Position numbers and translations under genes: made by a program. This document shows, one piece after another, positions 1-9,304 of a stretch of 64,000 nucleotides of DNA (its first letter is position 1; each line of letters begins with the position of its first letter). Origin of the DNA: Kluyvera genomosp. 1 (GTDB lineage: Bacteria > Pseudomonadota > Gammaproteobacteria > Enterobacterales > Enterobacteriaceae); assembly GCF_001266615.1 (NCBI RefSeq), contig NZ_LGHZ01000017.1:62001-126000 (forward strand), given 5' to 3'. The notes under the pieces were generated by a model. That model had not been told where the DNA came from. It ran no database searches and saw only the letters and a program-made list of their open reading frames with translations.

Positions 1-1564
1 AGGCTTCAATGCCGGTTTTCACACCCTGAACCTGCGGGCCGATAATGACCTGAACACTATGTGCATCAAGGACGACCACGGAAAGTGCACCGGCCTGTTT
101 TAGCGTCTGTTGATCAACTTTCGACATATCTTTGACCACGAGGCGCAGTCGGGTAATGCAGTTATCCAGGGAGTTAATATTTTCCTTACCGCCGAGAGCG
201 CTCAAAATAAGCCCATGATCGTATTTGGATTTACCACGTGCTTTGGTATTTGCAGCGACTGCCTGTGATGCACCATCGGAGGAATCTTCACGGCCCGGTG
301 TTTTAATGTCGTGTTTTAATATATACCAGCGGAATACCAGGAAGTAGACGGCAAACCACACGACGCCAACCGGGAAGAGTAAATACCATTTTGTCGAGGT
401 GCCTTGCATTACCCCGAAAATTAACAGATCGAGAATCCCACCGTCAGTATTACCAATGGTAACTCCCAGTAGTGCCATCACCATTAATGCTAAACCTGAC
501 ATGATAATATGGAATACATACAGTGCTGGAGCAATGAAAAGGAATAAGAATTCAATCGGTTCGGAAATACCAGTAATAACGGAAACTAACACCCCAGAAA
601 GTAATAACCCTTTAATGATGGGTCTATTTTCAGGTTTCGCCGTCCGATAAATAGCAAACGCCACCGCGGGCAAACCAAAAATAAAGGTTGGCATAAACCC
701 TTGTGACAAGAAGGCCGTCACATGTGGGCTGAAAGGCAGGCCGGCTTTTAGTTCGGCGTAGAAAATATTCAGAGCACCGGCAATTTCATGCCCGTTAACG
801 ATTTCCGTGCCACCTGCCGGGGTGAAACGCACCATCGCGAGCAGGATATGATGGAGGCCGAAAGGCTTGAGCAGCAGTACGCCAACGCCGTAAAGGAAGG
901 GGCCAAATACGCTGGTGCTCTGGATGATATGGCCAATACCGGCAATACCCATTGCAACGTAGGTCCACAGAAGCGGAATGGCCAGGCCGACGATCGACAG
1001 CGTCAGAGAGGTAATAATTGGGACAAAGCGGATGCCGCTGAAGAAGGCGAAGGCATCATGCAGTACGGTGTCCTGGAAGCGTTCGTGCAGGAAGTAGGTG
1101 ATCACACCGGCAATGATGCCGCCTAATACCCCCATTTCCAGAGTCTGGATGCCCAGCACCACGGATTGGCCGACCTGCTTCATGGTGGCGGCATCAGCCA
1201 GCTGGTGGGTTGCCATCAGGTAGTAGTTGATGCTCATGTTCATCAACATATAGCCGACAAACCCTGAATAAGCGCCAACGGCTTTGTTTCTTTTGGCCAT
1301 TCCAAACGGAATAGCAATCGCAAACATAACGGGTAAATAGGTAAATGCAAAACCCCCGACGGTGGCAATAAAACCAAATGTTAACTGTGTTAACTCACCG
1401 CCTAAAAAAGGAAAGCTTTTAATGGTGGAAGGGCTCGTAATTGAACTACCAATACCTAACAATAACCCCATAAACGCTAACAGCGATACGGGAAACATAA
1501 ATGTTTTACCTAAACTTTGAAAAAACTCCCATACTCGTGACTTTATAGAATTTTCCTGTGTCAT
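1..1564 (-). CDS. PTS EIIBC component, MalX/glucose family (3' end outside window)
   Basis: Membrane sugar permease of the phosphotransferase system, glucose/maltose (Glc) superfamily. The 521 codons present begin with a short cytoplasmic segment, then about ten hydrophobic helices of an EIIC domain containing GISEPIEFLFLF and GVTIGNTDGG. A linker leads to an EIIB domain with the phosphocysteine motif SLDNCITRLRL (Cys469). Similarity to E. coli MalX is recognisable from N- to C-terminus; MalX has 530 residues, so only a few C-terminal residues should be missing. No EIIA domain is seen, so phosphate would come from Crr or another EIIA. The ATG has a GGAG about nine bases upstream. It lies downstream of kbaY on the same strand, where K-12 has agaBCDI. 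The substrate is unknown; an amino sugar is inferred only from context. Confidence 0.88.
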   Translation of the reverse strand, partial: MTQENSIKSRVWEFFQSLGKTFMFPVSLLAFMGLLLGIGSSITSPSTIKSFPFLGGELTQLTFGFIATVGGFAFTYLPVMFAIAIPFGMAKRNKAVGAYSGFVGYMLMNMSINYYLMATHQLADAATMKQVGQSVVLGIQTLEMGVLGGIIAGVITYFLHERFQDTVLHDAFAFFSGIRFVPIITSLTLSIVGLAIPLLWTYVAMGIAGIGHIIQSTSVFGPFLYGVGVLLLKPFGLHHILLAMVRFTPAGGTEIVNGHEIAGALNIFYAELKAGLPFSPHVTAFLSQGFMPTFIFGLPAVAFAIYRTAKPENRPIIKGLLLSGVLVSVITGISEPIEFLFLFIAPALYVFHIIMSGLALMVMALLGVTIGNTDGGILDLLIFGVMQGTSTKWYLLFPVGVVWFAVYFLVFRWYILKHDIKTPGREDSSDGASQAVAANTKARGKSKYDHGLILSALGGKENINSLDNCITRLRLVVKDMSKVDQQTLKQAGALSVVVLDAHSVQVIIGPQVQGVKTGIEA

Positions 1565-1599
1565 GTAGAGTACTCCATTATTTCTATCAGTATAATATG

Positions 1600-1627
1600 A
1601 AGGCCATGAGAAAATACTCATGACCTT
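1600..1627 (-). other. Intercistronic hairpin between kbaY and the PTS gene
   Basis: An 11-base inverted repeat with one mismatch (AAGGCCATGAG / CTCATGACCTT) surrounds a 6-base loop. In the transcribed direction no T-run follows, so it is not a good intrinsic terminator. It is followed by TATTATACT, which could be an extended -10. It may be an mRNA processing or stability hairpin, or a regulator site for an internal promoter. The flanking DNA (about 1565-1690) is clearly AT-rich. Confidence 0.4.
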
Positions 1628-1686
1628 TACAAAATGAGAGGTGAGTTGTTATTAATATTTTTTATTATTTAATTCAACGCAGCATA

Positions 1687-2571
<885 letters not shown>

Positions 2572-3726
2572 TTATGCCTGCCACGGGTGAATAACGACGC
2601 CTTGCACCACACGGTTGACCGTGCCGTTAGCGGATGGCGTATCGGGTGTGTTACCGACGTGGATGGACTGCGTCAGCGCGAAGACCTGGGCGTAGGTCAG
2701 GAAGCAGAAAGCCAGCTCCATATCATTAAAGTGACGTGCCGGCGGCAGCAGGATATGTGGGCCAGATTCAACGATGGCATCTGTGTCTGCGGCAATGGCC
2801 ACGACACGTTTTGCTTGTTGATCGCGGCGCAGTTCGGCCAACAGATCGAGATCGTACTGACGGGTGTAAGGGTGGCTAGAAATAAACACCACGATCAGCG
2901 TTTCGCTATCGACCAATGATTTAGGGCCATGACGGAAACCGGTTGGCGAGTCGTAAAATGCGGCGAGCTTGCCAGCGGTCAGCTCAAGGACCTTCAGGGA
3001 CGATTCACGTGCAACGCCTTGCAATCCGCCGCTGCCGAGATAAACGATTCTTTTCCAGTTTCCCTGACCAAAGACGCCCTCGCTGAAGTCACCTAGTGAG
3101 CTCAGAATGGCCTGGCAGCGGTTAGCGACGTCGCGGAACGTGTGGCTGTTGAATGCGGCTGGCGCGAATACCGAAAGGCAGCTCGCCATCATGGTGGTGA
3201 TGCTGCTGGTCATCGCAAAGCCGCGATCGTGTGTCTCTGCGGGCATCAGTAGCGCAAAGGCGTTGTCGCAGTTGACCGCATTCTTATACAGACTGCCTGC
3301 TTCATTGCAGGTGATGGAAAGGTGGTAGCACTCGGGGACAAATTGGTTCGCCAGCTCAACGGCGGCGACGCTCTCAGGGCTATTGCCAGAACGGGCAAAT
3401 GAGATCAGCAACAGCGGGTGTGCCGGATTCAAATAGTCCATCGGATTGGTTACCAGATCGGTCGTTGGCACTGCGCTGATGTTTTTCCCGGTGTGGCTGG
3501 CGAGCCATGGGGAGATAATGTCGCCGATAAAGGCCGAAGTGCCGGCTCCGGTCAGAACGATTCGAAGATCTTCTTTAGCCAGCAATGGCGCGAGAAAACC
3601 ATCAATGTCAGATCGTATCTTTTCGATATTGGTCAGTGAGCGAATCCAGCAGTTGGGCTGCTGGCGGATCTCTTCTTCTGTCCATGTGCCGGTTGCAGAG
3701 AGAGCGGGGGTATAGGTTTCTGGCAT
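2572..3726 (-). CDS. agaS: Galactosamine-6-phosphate deaminase/isomerase AgaS
   Basis: Cytoplasmic SIS-domain enzyme of 384 residues that converts D-galactosamine 6-phosphate to tagatose 6-phosphate and ammonia; family evidence assigns AgaS this role in E. coli. Two SIS halves are visible: the first carries LTGAGTSAFIGD (about residue 60) and SFARSGNSPESVA, the second YLGSGGLQGVARESSLK and FRHGPKSLV, the sugar-phosphate binding and catalytic loops of the GlmS/AgaS fold. Length matches E. coli AgaS. About 300 bp with AgaR-like operators precede it, so it starts a second transcription unit, agaS-kbaY. No broken codons are seen. Confidence 0.95.
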   Translation of the reverse strand: MPETYTPALSATGTWTEEEIRQQPNCWIRSLTNIEKIRSDIDGFLAPLLAKEDLRIVLTGAGTSAFIGDIISPWLASHTGKNISAVPTTDLVTNPMDYLNPAHPLLLISFARSGNSPESVAAVELANQFVPECYHLSITCNEAGSLYKNAVNCDNAFALLMPAETHDRGFAMTSSITTMMASCLSVFAPAAFNSHTFRDVANRCQAILSSLGDFSEGVFGQGNWKRIVYLGSGGLQGVARESSLKVLELTAGKLAAFYDSPTGFRHGPKSLVDSETLIVVFISSHPYTRQYDLDLLAELRRDQQAKRVVAIAADTDAIVESGPHILLPPARHFNDMELAFCFLTYAQVFALTQSIHVGNTPDTPSANGTVNRVVQGVVIHPWQA

Positions 3727-3780
3727 AACTCAGTCCTTAGTCTTGTGAATTCCACCTCAGACGCAGGCAAATTGTCATTG

Positions 3781-3879
3781 TCTTTCGTTTCGTTTCACTT
3801 TTTCGTATATCAGTTGATTAAAATCTATAGAAAAGAAAACGAAAGTTCAATGTGAAAAAATGAAATAAAACGAAAATTG
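3781..3879 (-). promoter_or_regulatory. AgaR operator region of the agaS promoter
   Basis: Three copies of a CTTTCG/CGAAAG-containing element occur here: TCTTTCGTTTCGTTTCAC (3781-3798), AAAGAAAACGAAAGTTC (about 3832-3848) and TGAAATAAAACGAAAATTG (3861-3879). The same element recurs upstream of kbaZ and agaR. DeoR-family AgaR binds such CTTTC-rich repeats in E. coli. The whole 3727-4025 gap holds only these sites and the agaA terminator; a 66-residue frame across it has no family features. Confidence 0.65.
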
Positions 3880-3974
3880 TGATCGAAGAACAAAGGATGC
3901 TTTTATGCTGTTGATTTTTAATGAGTAGATATAATGAGCATTTATTTGTTTCCCGAATCAAAAGAAAGAAAAAG

Positions 3975-4005
3975 AAAGGCCTTGCGATCGACGACCGAAG
4001 GCCAA
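3975..4005 (-). terminator. Putative intrinsic terminator or attenuator after agaA
   Basis: On the minus strand GGCCTT and AAGGCC form a 6-bp stem round a 14-base loop and are followed by TTTCTTTTTCTTTC. The stem is short, so read-through into agaS is possible. It sits 20-50 bp after the agaA stop codon. Confidence 0.5.
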
Positions 4006-4025
4006 AGGGGCACACCATAGGGGGA

Positions 4026-5159
4026 TTAAAGGGAGAGCGGTTGGCCCTGAACCCAGTTTTCTTGGATATGTAAGCCGCTGTTTAGGGCGATTACGTTGGC
4101 GCGTTTACCTACTTTTAGCGACCCTAACTGTCCGTCGAGACCTAGTAAACACGCAGGATGCAGCGATGCCATGTGAATCGCCTCTTCCGATGAAATGCCT
4201 GCAAGCTCAACCATATTACGCACCGCGGCGTCCACGGATAGCGTGCTGCCTGCCAGGCCACCGGAAGCGGTACGCACAATTCCACCGCGCATTTCAACCT
4301 GGTCGCCGCATAGGGTGTACTGCCCGTCCGGCATGCCTGCGGCCTGCATGGCATCAGTTATCAGCACCACCCGATCTTTTGCGCAGCTACAGCAAAGTTT
4401 CATTGCCGCCGGATGCACGTGATGCCCGTCGGCAATCAGTTCAAGCCACGCGCGCGGGTCGGTTAACCCGGCACCGACCATTCCTGGTTCACGGTGGTGT
4501 AGACCGGTCATGCCGTTAAAGCAGTGCACTAAACCATCGGCTCCGGCATCGAATGCGGCACAGGTTTGCTCCCAGGTAGCCGCACTGTGCCCCAGCATCA
4601 CCCGGACGTTTTGCTGCTTGAGGTGGCGAATGGCTACTAATGCCCCTGGTTTTTCTGGCGCCAGGGCGACCACGCGTAAAGTGCCTTGAGAGACCGCAAT
4701 CAGCTCATCAAGTTCGCTTACCTCCAGCTCGCGAAAGAGCGACGGGGGATGCGCGCCTTTATTCTGCGGCGTGAAATAGGGGCCTTCCAGATAGCTTCCC
4801 AGCACCTGAGCACCAGGGCCACCGGCGTGGTATCGCTTTGCGATACGCGCTAACGCCCGGTGAATCAGGGTTAAAGGGGCGGTGACAGTAGTGGGTAGCC
4901 AGCCGCCAACTCCTTCACGCGCTTTGTGTATTGCCAGCTTATCGAGCGTATCCGGCGCTTCGTCCATCACATCAACACCCGCGCCACCGTGGACGTGGGT
5001 GTCGATGTAGGCTGGGCAAAGCAGCTCGGCATCACGCTGGGTGACGCCAGCTGGGATCGGTTCAATCGCTGTAATCATGCCATCGGCAATGTGCAATTGA
5101 TGATCGTCTTGCCAGCCCTGCTCGGTGAGCAGACGTCTGGCACGCAGGACTTGTGTCAT
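4026..5159 (-). CDS. agaA: N-acetylgalactosamine-6-phosphate deacetylase AgaA
   Basis: NagA-type amidohydrolase (377 residues) that removes acetate from GalNAc-6-phosphate to give galactosamine-6-phosphate for AgaS. Metal and catalytic motifs appear in order: DTHVHGG (residues 53-59), YLEGPY, MLGHSAAT, VHCFNGM and LITDAM, where the last contains the catalytic aspartate. The gene is full length, whereas K-12 carries a truncated agaA as part of its aga deletion. The ATG overlaps the agaF stop by four bases, indicating translational coupling. Cytoplasmic. NagA is the close alternative, but position inside the aga cluster makes AgaA very likely. Confidence 0.94.
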   Translation of the reverse strand: MTQVLRARRLLTEQGWQDDHQLHIADGMITAIEPIPAGVTQRDAELLCPAYIDTHVHGGAGVDVMDEAPDTLDKLAIHKAREGVGGWLPTTVTAPLTLIHRALARIAKRYHAGGPGAQVLGSYLEGPYFTPQNKGAHPPSLFRELEVSELDELIAVSQGTLRVVALAPEKPGALVAIRHLKQQNVRVMLGHSAATWEQTCAAFDAGADGLVHCFNGMTGLHHREPGMVGAGLTDPRAWLELIADGHHVHPAAMKLCCSCAKDRVVLITDAMQAAGMPDGQYTLCGDQVEMRGGIVRTASGGLAGSTLSVDAAVRNMVELAGISSEEAIHMASLHPACLLGLDGQLGSLKVGKRANVIALNSGLHIQENWVQGQPLSL

Positions 5160-5590
5160 ATGCCTTCCTCTACTGGCGCCTCGTCACGACAGCGCCCGAG
5201 CTCGTCAACCAGGCTGGTGAGGCCACGATGCCCACATTCCAGCGCCTGTAGACGAAATGCTTCGCTGCTGAGCCCGTCACGTTCCATGACCATTTCCAGT
5301 AACAGCTGCAGATTGGTGCCGGTTATGACTTCACGCCCCGGCTGTTGCATCGACAGCGTAGACGCTACACGGAACGGCGTGCCGCCGAGCAGGTCGGTCA
5401 GGAAAATAATGCCTTCCGCGTCGTTCAGCTCAGCCACCGCCGCTTCAAGCTGTGCGGTAAGCCGCGCGGTGCTGGAGGTTTCAGGAAAATCGATAGCGAA
5501 AAACTGCGACTGTTCGCCGAGGATTTGCTTCATCGCTTTTTCCATGCCGCTGGCAAATCCGCCGTGCCCCGTCAAAATAATACCTAACAT
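5156..5590 (-). CDS. agaF: PTS EIIA component for N-acetylgalactosamine, AgaF
   Basis: Mannose-family EIIA protein of 144 residues that accepts phosphate from HPr and passes it to the EIIB AgaV. The N-terminus MLGIILTGHGGFASG places the phosphohistidine at His9; FLTDLLGGTPF is the conserved loop of the fold. I start at the ATG at 5590, which has GAGG about six bases upstream and gives the E. coli length; a longer frame to 5602 adds four residues with no better ribosome site. The protein is soluble and cytoplasmic and is encoded between the EIID gene and agaA. Confidence 0.94.
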   Translation of the reverse strand: MLGIILTGHGGFASGMEKAMKQILGEQSQFFAIDFPETSSTARLTAQLEAAVAELNDAEGIIFLTDLLGGTPFRVASTLSMQQPGREVITGTNLQLLLEMVMERDGLSSEAFRLQALECGHRGLTSLVDELGRCRDEAPVEEGI

Positions 5591-5607
5591 TTCAGACCTC
5601 ATTTGCT

Positions 5608-6486
5608 TTACAGGAAGTGGCAGAACTTGCCGACAACACCCAGCACCACGGTGATACCGATAAGGCGCAGCGGGCTCCAGCCGCGACGCACCAGCCAGTA
5701 CATCGTCAGGGTATAGACCAGCGGTAAAAAGGCGGGCATGAGCTTGTCGATAACATCGGCCTGCAGCTTAACAACCGCATCACCCGCTTTGATTTCAAGC
5801 GTGGTATTCAGGCGAACATAGGTCGCCACGAGCGCACCGATGACGGTCATCCCGACAATAGAGGCGGCGTGGCCGACTTTCTTGGTGTTTGCTTTGATGA
5901 GCGGGATCGCTGCAACGCCCATCCGATAAGCATAGTGTGCTAGGCCAAAGCGCAGGCCAAGGTGGACGACGTTAAACATCACGAGAAAGATAACGGCACC
6001 GAGAATGGATCCCTGCAATGCCAGGCTGGCACCAATACCGCCACAAATCGGCAGCAGAGTGAGCCAGAACATGGCATCGCCAATCCCGCCAAGCGGTGCA
6101 CCGACGGCAATTTTGGTGCTTTGAATGCTGTTAACGTCCTGCTTTGAGCGCTCCATGGCCAGAATGATGCCGATAACAAACGTCACCAGGAATGGATGGG
6201 TATTGAAGAAACCCATATGGCCTTTCATCGCGCGGGCCAGATCGCGTTTGTTCGTGTGAATCTTTTTCAGCGCAGGCAGCAGACCGTAAAGCCAGCCGGA
6301 AGCTTGCATACGCTCGTAGTTAAACGAAGCCTGTAAGAGCATGGAGCGCCAGGCGACACGATTAATATCTTTACGGGTAAGATCTGCCCCAATCTTCTGA
6401 TCTTCATAAATATTTTCATTCACACCGGACAACAGTGTCTCTTCGCTTTCGGACACGTTTGGCAGCACCTGTGGATTAGATTCCAT
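5608..6486 (-). CDS. agaE: PTS EIID component for N-acetylgalactosamine, AgaE
   Basis: Mannose-family EIID membrane subunit (292 residues) that forms the sugar channel with EIIC. It starts with a hydrophilic N-terminal segment, then the family motif RSMLLQASFNYERMQASGW (about residues 47-65). GAPLGGIGDAMFWLTLLP follows and the C-terminal half contains several hydrophobic helices. The start overlaps the end of the upstream EIIC gene by 11 bases. Together with AgaV, AgaW and AgaF it forms the complete GalNAc transporter; K-12 retains this gene only as a remnant. Confidence 0.93.
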   Translation of the reverse strand: MESNPQVLPNVSESEETLLSGVNENIYEDQKIGADLTRKDINRVAWRSMLLQASFNYERMQASGWLYGLLPALKKIHTNKRDLARAMKGHMGFFNTHPFLVTFVIGIILAMERSKQDVNSIQSTKIAVGAPLGGIGDAMFWLTLLPICGGIGASLALQGSILGAVIFLVMFNVVHLGLRFGLAHYAYRMGVAAIPLIKANTKKVGHAASIVGMTVIGALVATYVRLNTTLEIKAGDAVVKLQADVIDKLMPAFLPLVYTLTMYWLVRRGWSPLRLIGITVVLGVVGKFCHFL

Positions 6487-7255
6487 CTTCGAATTCCTCT
6501 TTTTTAGCCGCTGGAGCGGCAGCTTCAGGAGATTTACGCAGCAGGTCTATCATGGCCATTGCCAGCGCGGCGGCAGCGATAGCCAGCACCGGAAGCTTGA
6601 GCCAGGCTGCGGCAACAAACCCGATAATGAAGTAAGGGATGTAGACGTTTTTCATCATGATTTTCAGCAGCACGGCGAAACCGATGGCTGGCATGATGCC
6701 GCCTGCGACGCCGAGGCCGTCAATCAGACGCTCTGGTAATACATCAATGGCGGATTTTGCATGCTCCGCGCCGAAGTAAATCGGCAGGAAAGCGCAGAGG
6801 AAATAGAAAATGCCTAATGCCAATAGCGCCAGGTAGTTAACGCGCTCAATGCCATGGGTATCGGCATTGGCCGCCATGCGGTCACAGCGGGACATGACGC
6901 CGGACATCACGGAGAACAGGAAGGTAATGCCCATTTGTACTGCAACGGCAAAGGGGACGGCCACGCCGACGGCAACTTCTGGCTTCACGCCGGTGGTAAT
7001 GGCAAAGGTGGTGCCGACAATCGTGCCGATAATCACGTTAGGCGGCTGTGCACCGGCCAGCGGTGCCAGGCCCATCCAAACGAGTTCCAGCGTACCGCCG
7101 GTCAGGATACCGGTATGCAGATCGCCCAGTATCAGACCGACCAGCGGCCCAAGCACCACCGGGCGGTGCATATGCGTTAAGCCGTTGAACATATCCAGAC
7201 CCGCAATAAAGGCGAGTAGGCCTAACGCAGCTGCTTGCAACAGACTAATTTCCAT
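6476..7255 (-). CDS. agaW: PTS EIIC component for N-acetylgalactosamine, AgaW
   Basis: Mannose/sorbose-family EIIC permease of 259 residues with about seven to eight hydrophobic helices from residue 4 onward. Recognisable stretches are HRPVVLGPLVGLILGD, TGGTLELVWMGLAPLAGAQP and GGIMPAIGFAVLLKIM. It forms the membrane channel with AgaE. The gene is intact, unlike the truncated K-12 agaW. The last residues (EEFEDGI) are charged and cytoplasmic and are encoded in the overlap with agaE. It follows agaV by 10 bp. Confidence 0.93.
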   Translation of the reverse strand: MEISLLQAAALGLLAFIAGLDMFNGLTHMHRPVVLGPLVGLILGDLHTGILTGGTLELVWMGLAPLAGAQPPNVIIGTIVGTTFAITTGVKPEVAVGVAVPFAVAVQMGITFLFSVMSGVMSRCDRMAANADTHGIERVNYLALLALGIFYFLCAFLPIYFGAEHAKSAIDVLPERLIDGLGVAGGIMPAIGFAVLLKIMMKNVYIPYFIIGFVAAAWLKLPVLAIAAAALAMAMIDLLRKSPEAAAPAAKKEEFEDGI

Positions 7256-7265
7256 TGTGAATCCC

Positions 7266-7739
7266 TCAGAGGAGTTTAAAGAGGTCTACGGCAGCTTCCG
7301 TGGGTACGCCCTGTACAAAGCATTCCACACCGGCATCTTTCAGGCCGTTAAACGCGGCAATATCCTGGGCATCGACAGAAACCGTTTTGGCAATTTGCTG
7401 CTTGCCATTGGCGTAGTGCATGTTTCCTACGTTAATACGGGTGACAGGAACGCCACCTTCTACCAGCTTGAGAAAATCGGTCGGGGATTTGCAGACCAGC
7501 AATATTTTCTGCCGGTCAGCAGCGCGATGAATATTGTCGATGACTTTTTGCAGCGTCCAGAAACGCACGGCAATCCCTTCCGCCAGCACCATCTCCATCA
7601 AATTCTGCTGTACGGTGTCTTCGGCAACTTCATCGTTAGCGACCAGCACCAGGTTGGCGCCTGCAAATCCGACCCACTGCACGCCGACCTGTCCGTGAAT
7701 TAATCTTTCATCGATACGGCTAAGAACGATATTTGGCAT
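7266..7739 (-). CDS. agaV: PTS EIIB component for N-acetylgalactosamine, AgaV
   Basis: Mannose-family EIIB (157 residues), a soluble phosphocarrier. LSRIDERLIHGQVGVQW places the phosphohistidine at His15. I start at the ATG at 7739, preceded by AGAGGAA at good distance; the frame remains open upstream to 7790 into kbaZ, but the extra residues match nothing in the family. It receives phosphate from AgaF and passes it to the incoming sugar. The 20-bp gap after kbaZ supports one operon, kbaZ-agaV-agaW-agaE-agaF-agaA. Confidence 0.94.
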   Translation of the reverse strand: MPNIVLSRIDERLIHGQVGVQWVGFAGANLVLVANDEVAEDTVQQNLMEMVLAEGIAVRFWTLQKVIDNIHRAADRQKILLVCKSPTDFLKLVEGGVPVTRINVGNMHYANGKQQIAKTVSVDAQDIAAFNGLKDAGVECFVQGVPTEAAVDLFKLL

Positions 7740-7759
7740 AGTGTTGTTCCTCTTTGTTG

Positions 7760-9055
7760 TTATCCGTTTTGGGATGTCGTGGCCAGGCAAGCAGTGTGGT
7801 ACTGCTGCAATACGTCCTGAATATGGCTAATGATCAGTTCACGCGGCGTCGCGCAAAGCGATCCTTCACGTACTTTGGTGTACTGCAAAGGTAGATACTG
7901 GCTGATGAGTGGAAGGGGGATCGTGTCGTCCGCCAGATTGCGTACCAGGCGCTCGAAGGCCTCATCAATCTGGCTATCCGGCCAGTAGTAACGAACGCGG
8001 TCGGAGTAGCTATAGCCACGGGCAAAGCGGCGAGCGTTGCCATCGCCATGGTAGTGGCTCTGCCAGTATTCCGGGCGATCGAGCATGACGTTTTCCAGCA
8101 CCTGACGTAGCCCGGAACTGGCTTTGGCGGGCAGCAGTTCTTCTTCAATAGCGGCAAGCGAGAACAGGGCCTCCCGCAGAGCAAAGGTCAGCGCCGGGCC
8201 CACTTTCAGGATGGCGAAATGATCTTTCACCAGCTGGCGCAGCGACTGTGGCGTTTGGTAATCCGTGGAGTGCGCTTCAAAGACCAGCGTGTCATACGCC
8301 TCAACCATTTTGCTCAGGGCAACGGCTTTCTGCGGTTGGTAATCAATAATGTGGCTGTTATCAAACTCAACGCCAGGCTGCACAACCAGGGCAATGATTC
8401 GTGGCCAAATCGCGTTCAGACCCTGTTTCTCGAAAGCATGATGGTGGGCTTCGAGCGTCGCGCGGGCGGCATCGGGCGTGGTGACGGCCAGCTCGGTTAA
8501 CGTTTCGTGGGCTCCGCCGGGTACGGGCACTTCTGTGCCAATGACGTAGACCAGATCGGCAACACCAAAGTGGGCAATGCAGGTCTCTTCAGCAATCTTT
8601 GCAAGACGTGCGGCGCGTTCAGCGACGATCTCGTCCGTCAGTGGTACCGGATCGCCCTCACAGGACATGCTGCAATCAAGGTGGATCTTTTTAAAGCCTG
8701 CAGCCACATAGCTTTTAATGAGATCGTCGGCGTTGAGCATTGCCTGTTCTGCTGGCAAGTTTTGCCAGCGGTTAGGGCCCAGATGATCGCCGCCTAAGAT
8801 CAGCTGATCCTGGGAGAACTGTAGCGAATCAGCGAGCTGGCAAACAAAGTCACGAAAATCGGCGGGAGTCATCCCGGTATAGCCACCGAATTGATCAACC
8901 TGATTGGATGTTGCCTCGATGAGTAGAGGTGTCTGATGCGCATGGGCAAAGCGAAGCGCTGATTCGAGTACCAATGGATGTGCGGAACAAACGGCATATA
9001 TCCCATTTGCTTTACCTTGTTTATGCAGCTCTACCGTATCAGTCAGATGTTTCAC
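7760..9055 (-). CDS. kbaZ: Tagatose-1,6-bisphosphate aldolase, chaperone-like subunit KbaZ
   Basis: GatZ/KbaZ-family protein of 431 residues (E. coli about 426) required for stability and full activity of KbaY; family work describes it as non-catalytic. It is a TIM-barrel protein: [13 protein letters not shown] (about residues 86-98), [10 protein letters not shown] and [10 protein letters not shown] are the recognisable blocks. First gene of the main aga operon, diverging from agaR over 249 bp containing AgaR-like operators. GatZ is the alternative, but the neighbours are aga genes, not gat genes. Confidence 0.94.
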   Translation of the reverse strand: MKHLTDTVELHKQGKANGIYAVCSAHPLVLESALRFAHAHQTPLLIEATSNQVDQFGGYTGMTPADFRDFVCQLADSLQFSQDQLILGGDHLGPNRWQNLPAEQAMLNADDLIKSYVAAGFKKIHLDCSMSCEGDPVPLTDEIVAERAARLAKIAEETCIAHFGVADLVYVIGTEVPVPGGAHETLTELAVTTPDAARATLEAHHHAFEKQGLNAIWPRIIALVVQPGVEFDNSHIIDYQPQKAVALSKMVEAYDTLVFEAHSTDYQTPQSLRQLVKDHFAILKVGPALTFALREALFSLAAIEEELLPAKASSGLRQVLENVMLDRPEYWQSHYHGDGNARRFARGYSYSDRVRYYWPDSQIDEAFERLVRNLADDTIPLPLISQYLPLQYTKVREGSLCATPRELIISHIQDVLQQYHTACLATTSQNG

Positions 9056-9088
9056 TTTCCTCTCCAGAACAGATTGTCGTGATAGATA

Positions 9089-9288
9089 TCTTTCGGTTTG
9101 TTTCGTTTAATACTGCATTATGGTGTTGTAAAAATAAAACGAAAGATAATAGTTTTCCGATCTATTTCACAAAAGAAACATAATGAAAGATTTGGAGCGC
9201 TGATGATAGGTGGCTAAGGGGCCAGTGGCACTTGCATTCTGTTAAAGGAAAGGCGTTAATAGGGTAATCGAAATGAAACGAAAGATTA
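9089..9288. promoter_or_regulatory. AgaR operators in the kbaZ-agaR divergent promoter region
   Basis: Three CTTTCG/CGAAAG repeats like those at agaS are visible: TCTTTCGGTTTGTTTCGTTT (9089-9108), AAAATAAAACGAAAGATAAT (9131-9150) and CGAAATGAAACGAAAGATTA (9269-9288). The first two are placed to control kbaZ; the third lies only 16 bp before the agaR start and suits autorepression. Confidence 0.65.
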
Positions 9289-9304
9289 CGTTAAGGGATT
9301 CACT

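Noticed and set aside
399-1126. Two + strand reading frames inside the PTS gene region
   Set aside because: They lie antisense to a well-supported EIIBC gene and show no domain or ribosome site.
3818-4018. 66-residue minus-strand frame between agaS and agaA
   Set aside because: It spans operator repeats and the agaA terminator and consists of low-complexity Phe/Leu-rich sequence from AT-rich DNA.
7740-7790. Longer N-terminus for the EIIB AgaV
   Set aside because: The extra residues overlap kbaZ, match nothing in the family, and a strong ribosome site sits before the ATG at 7739.
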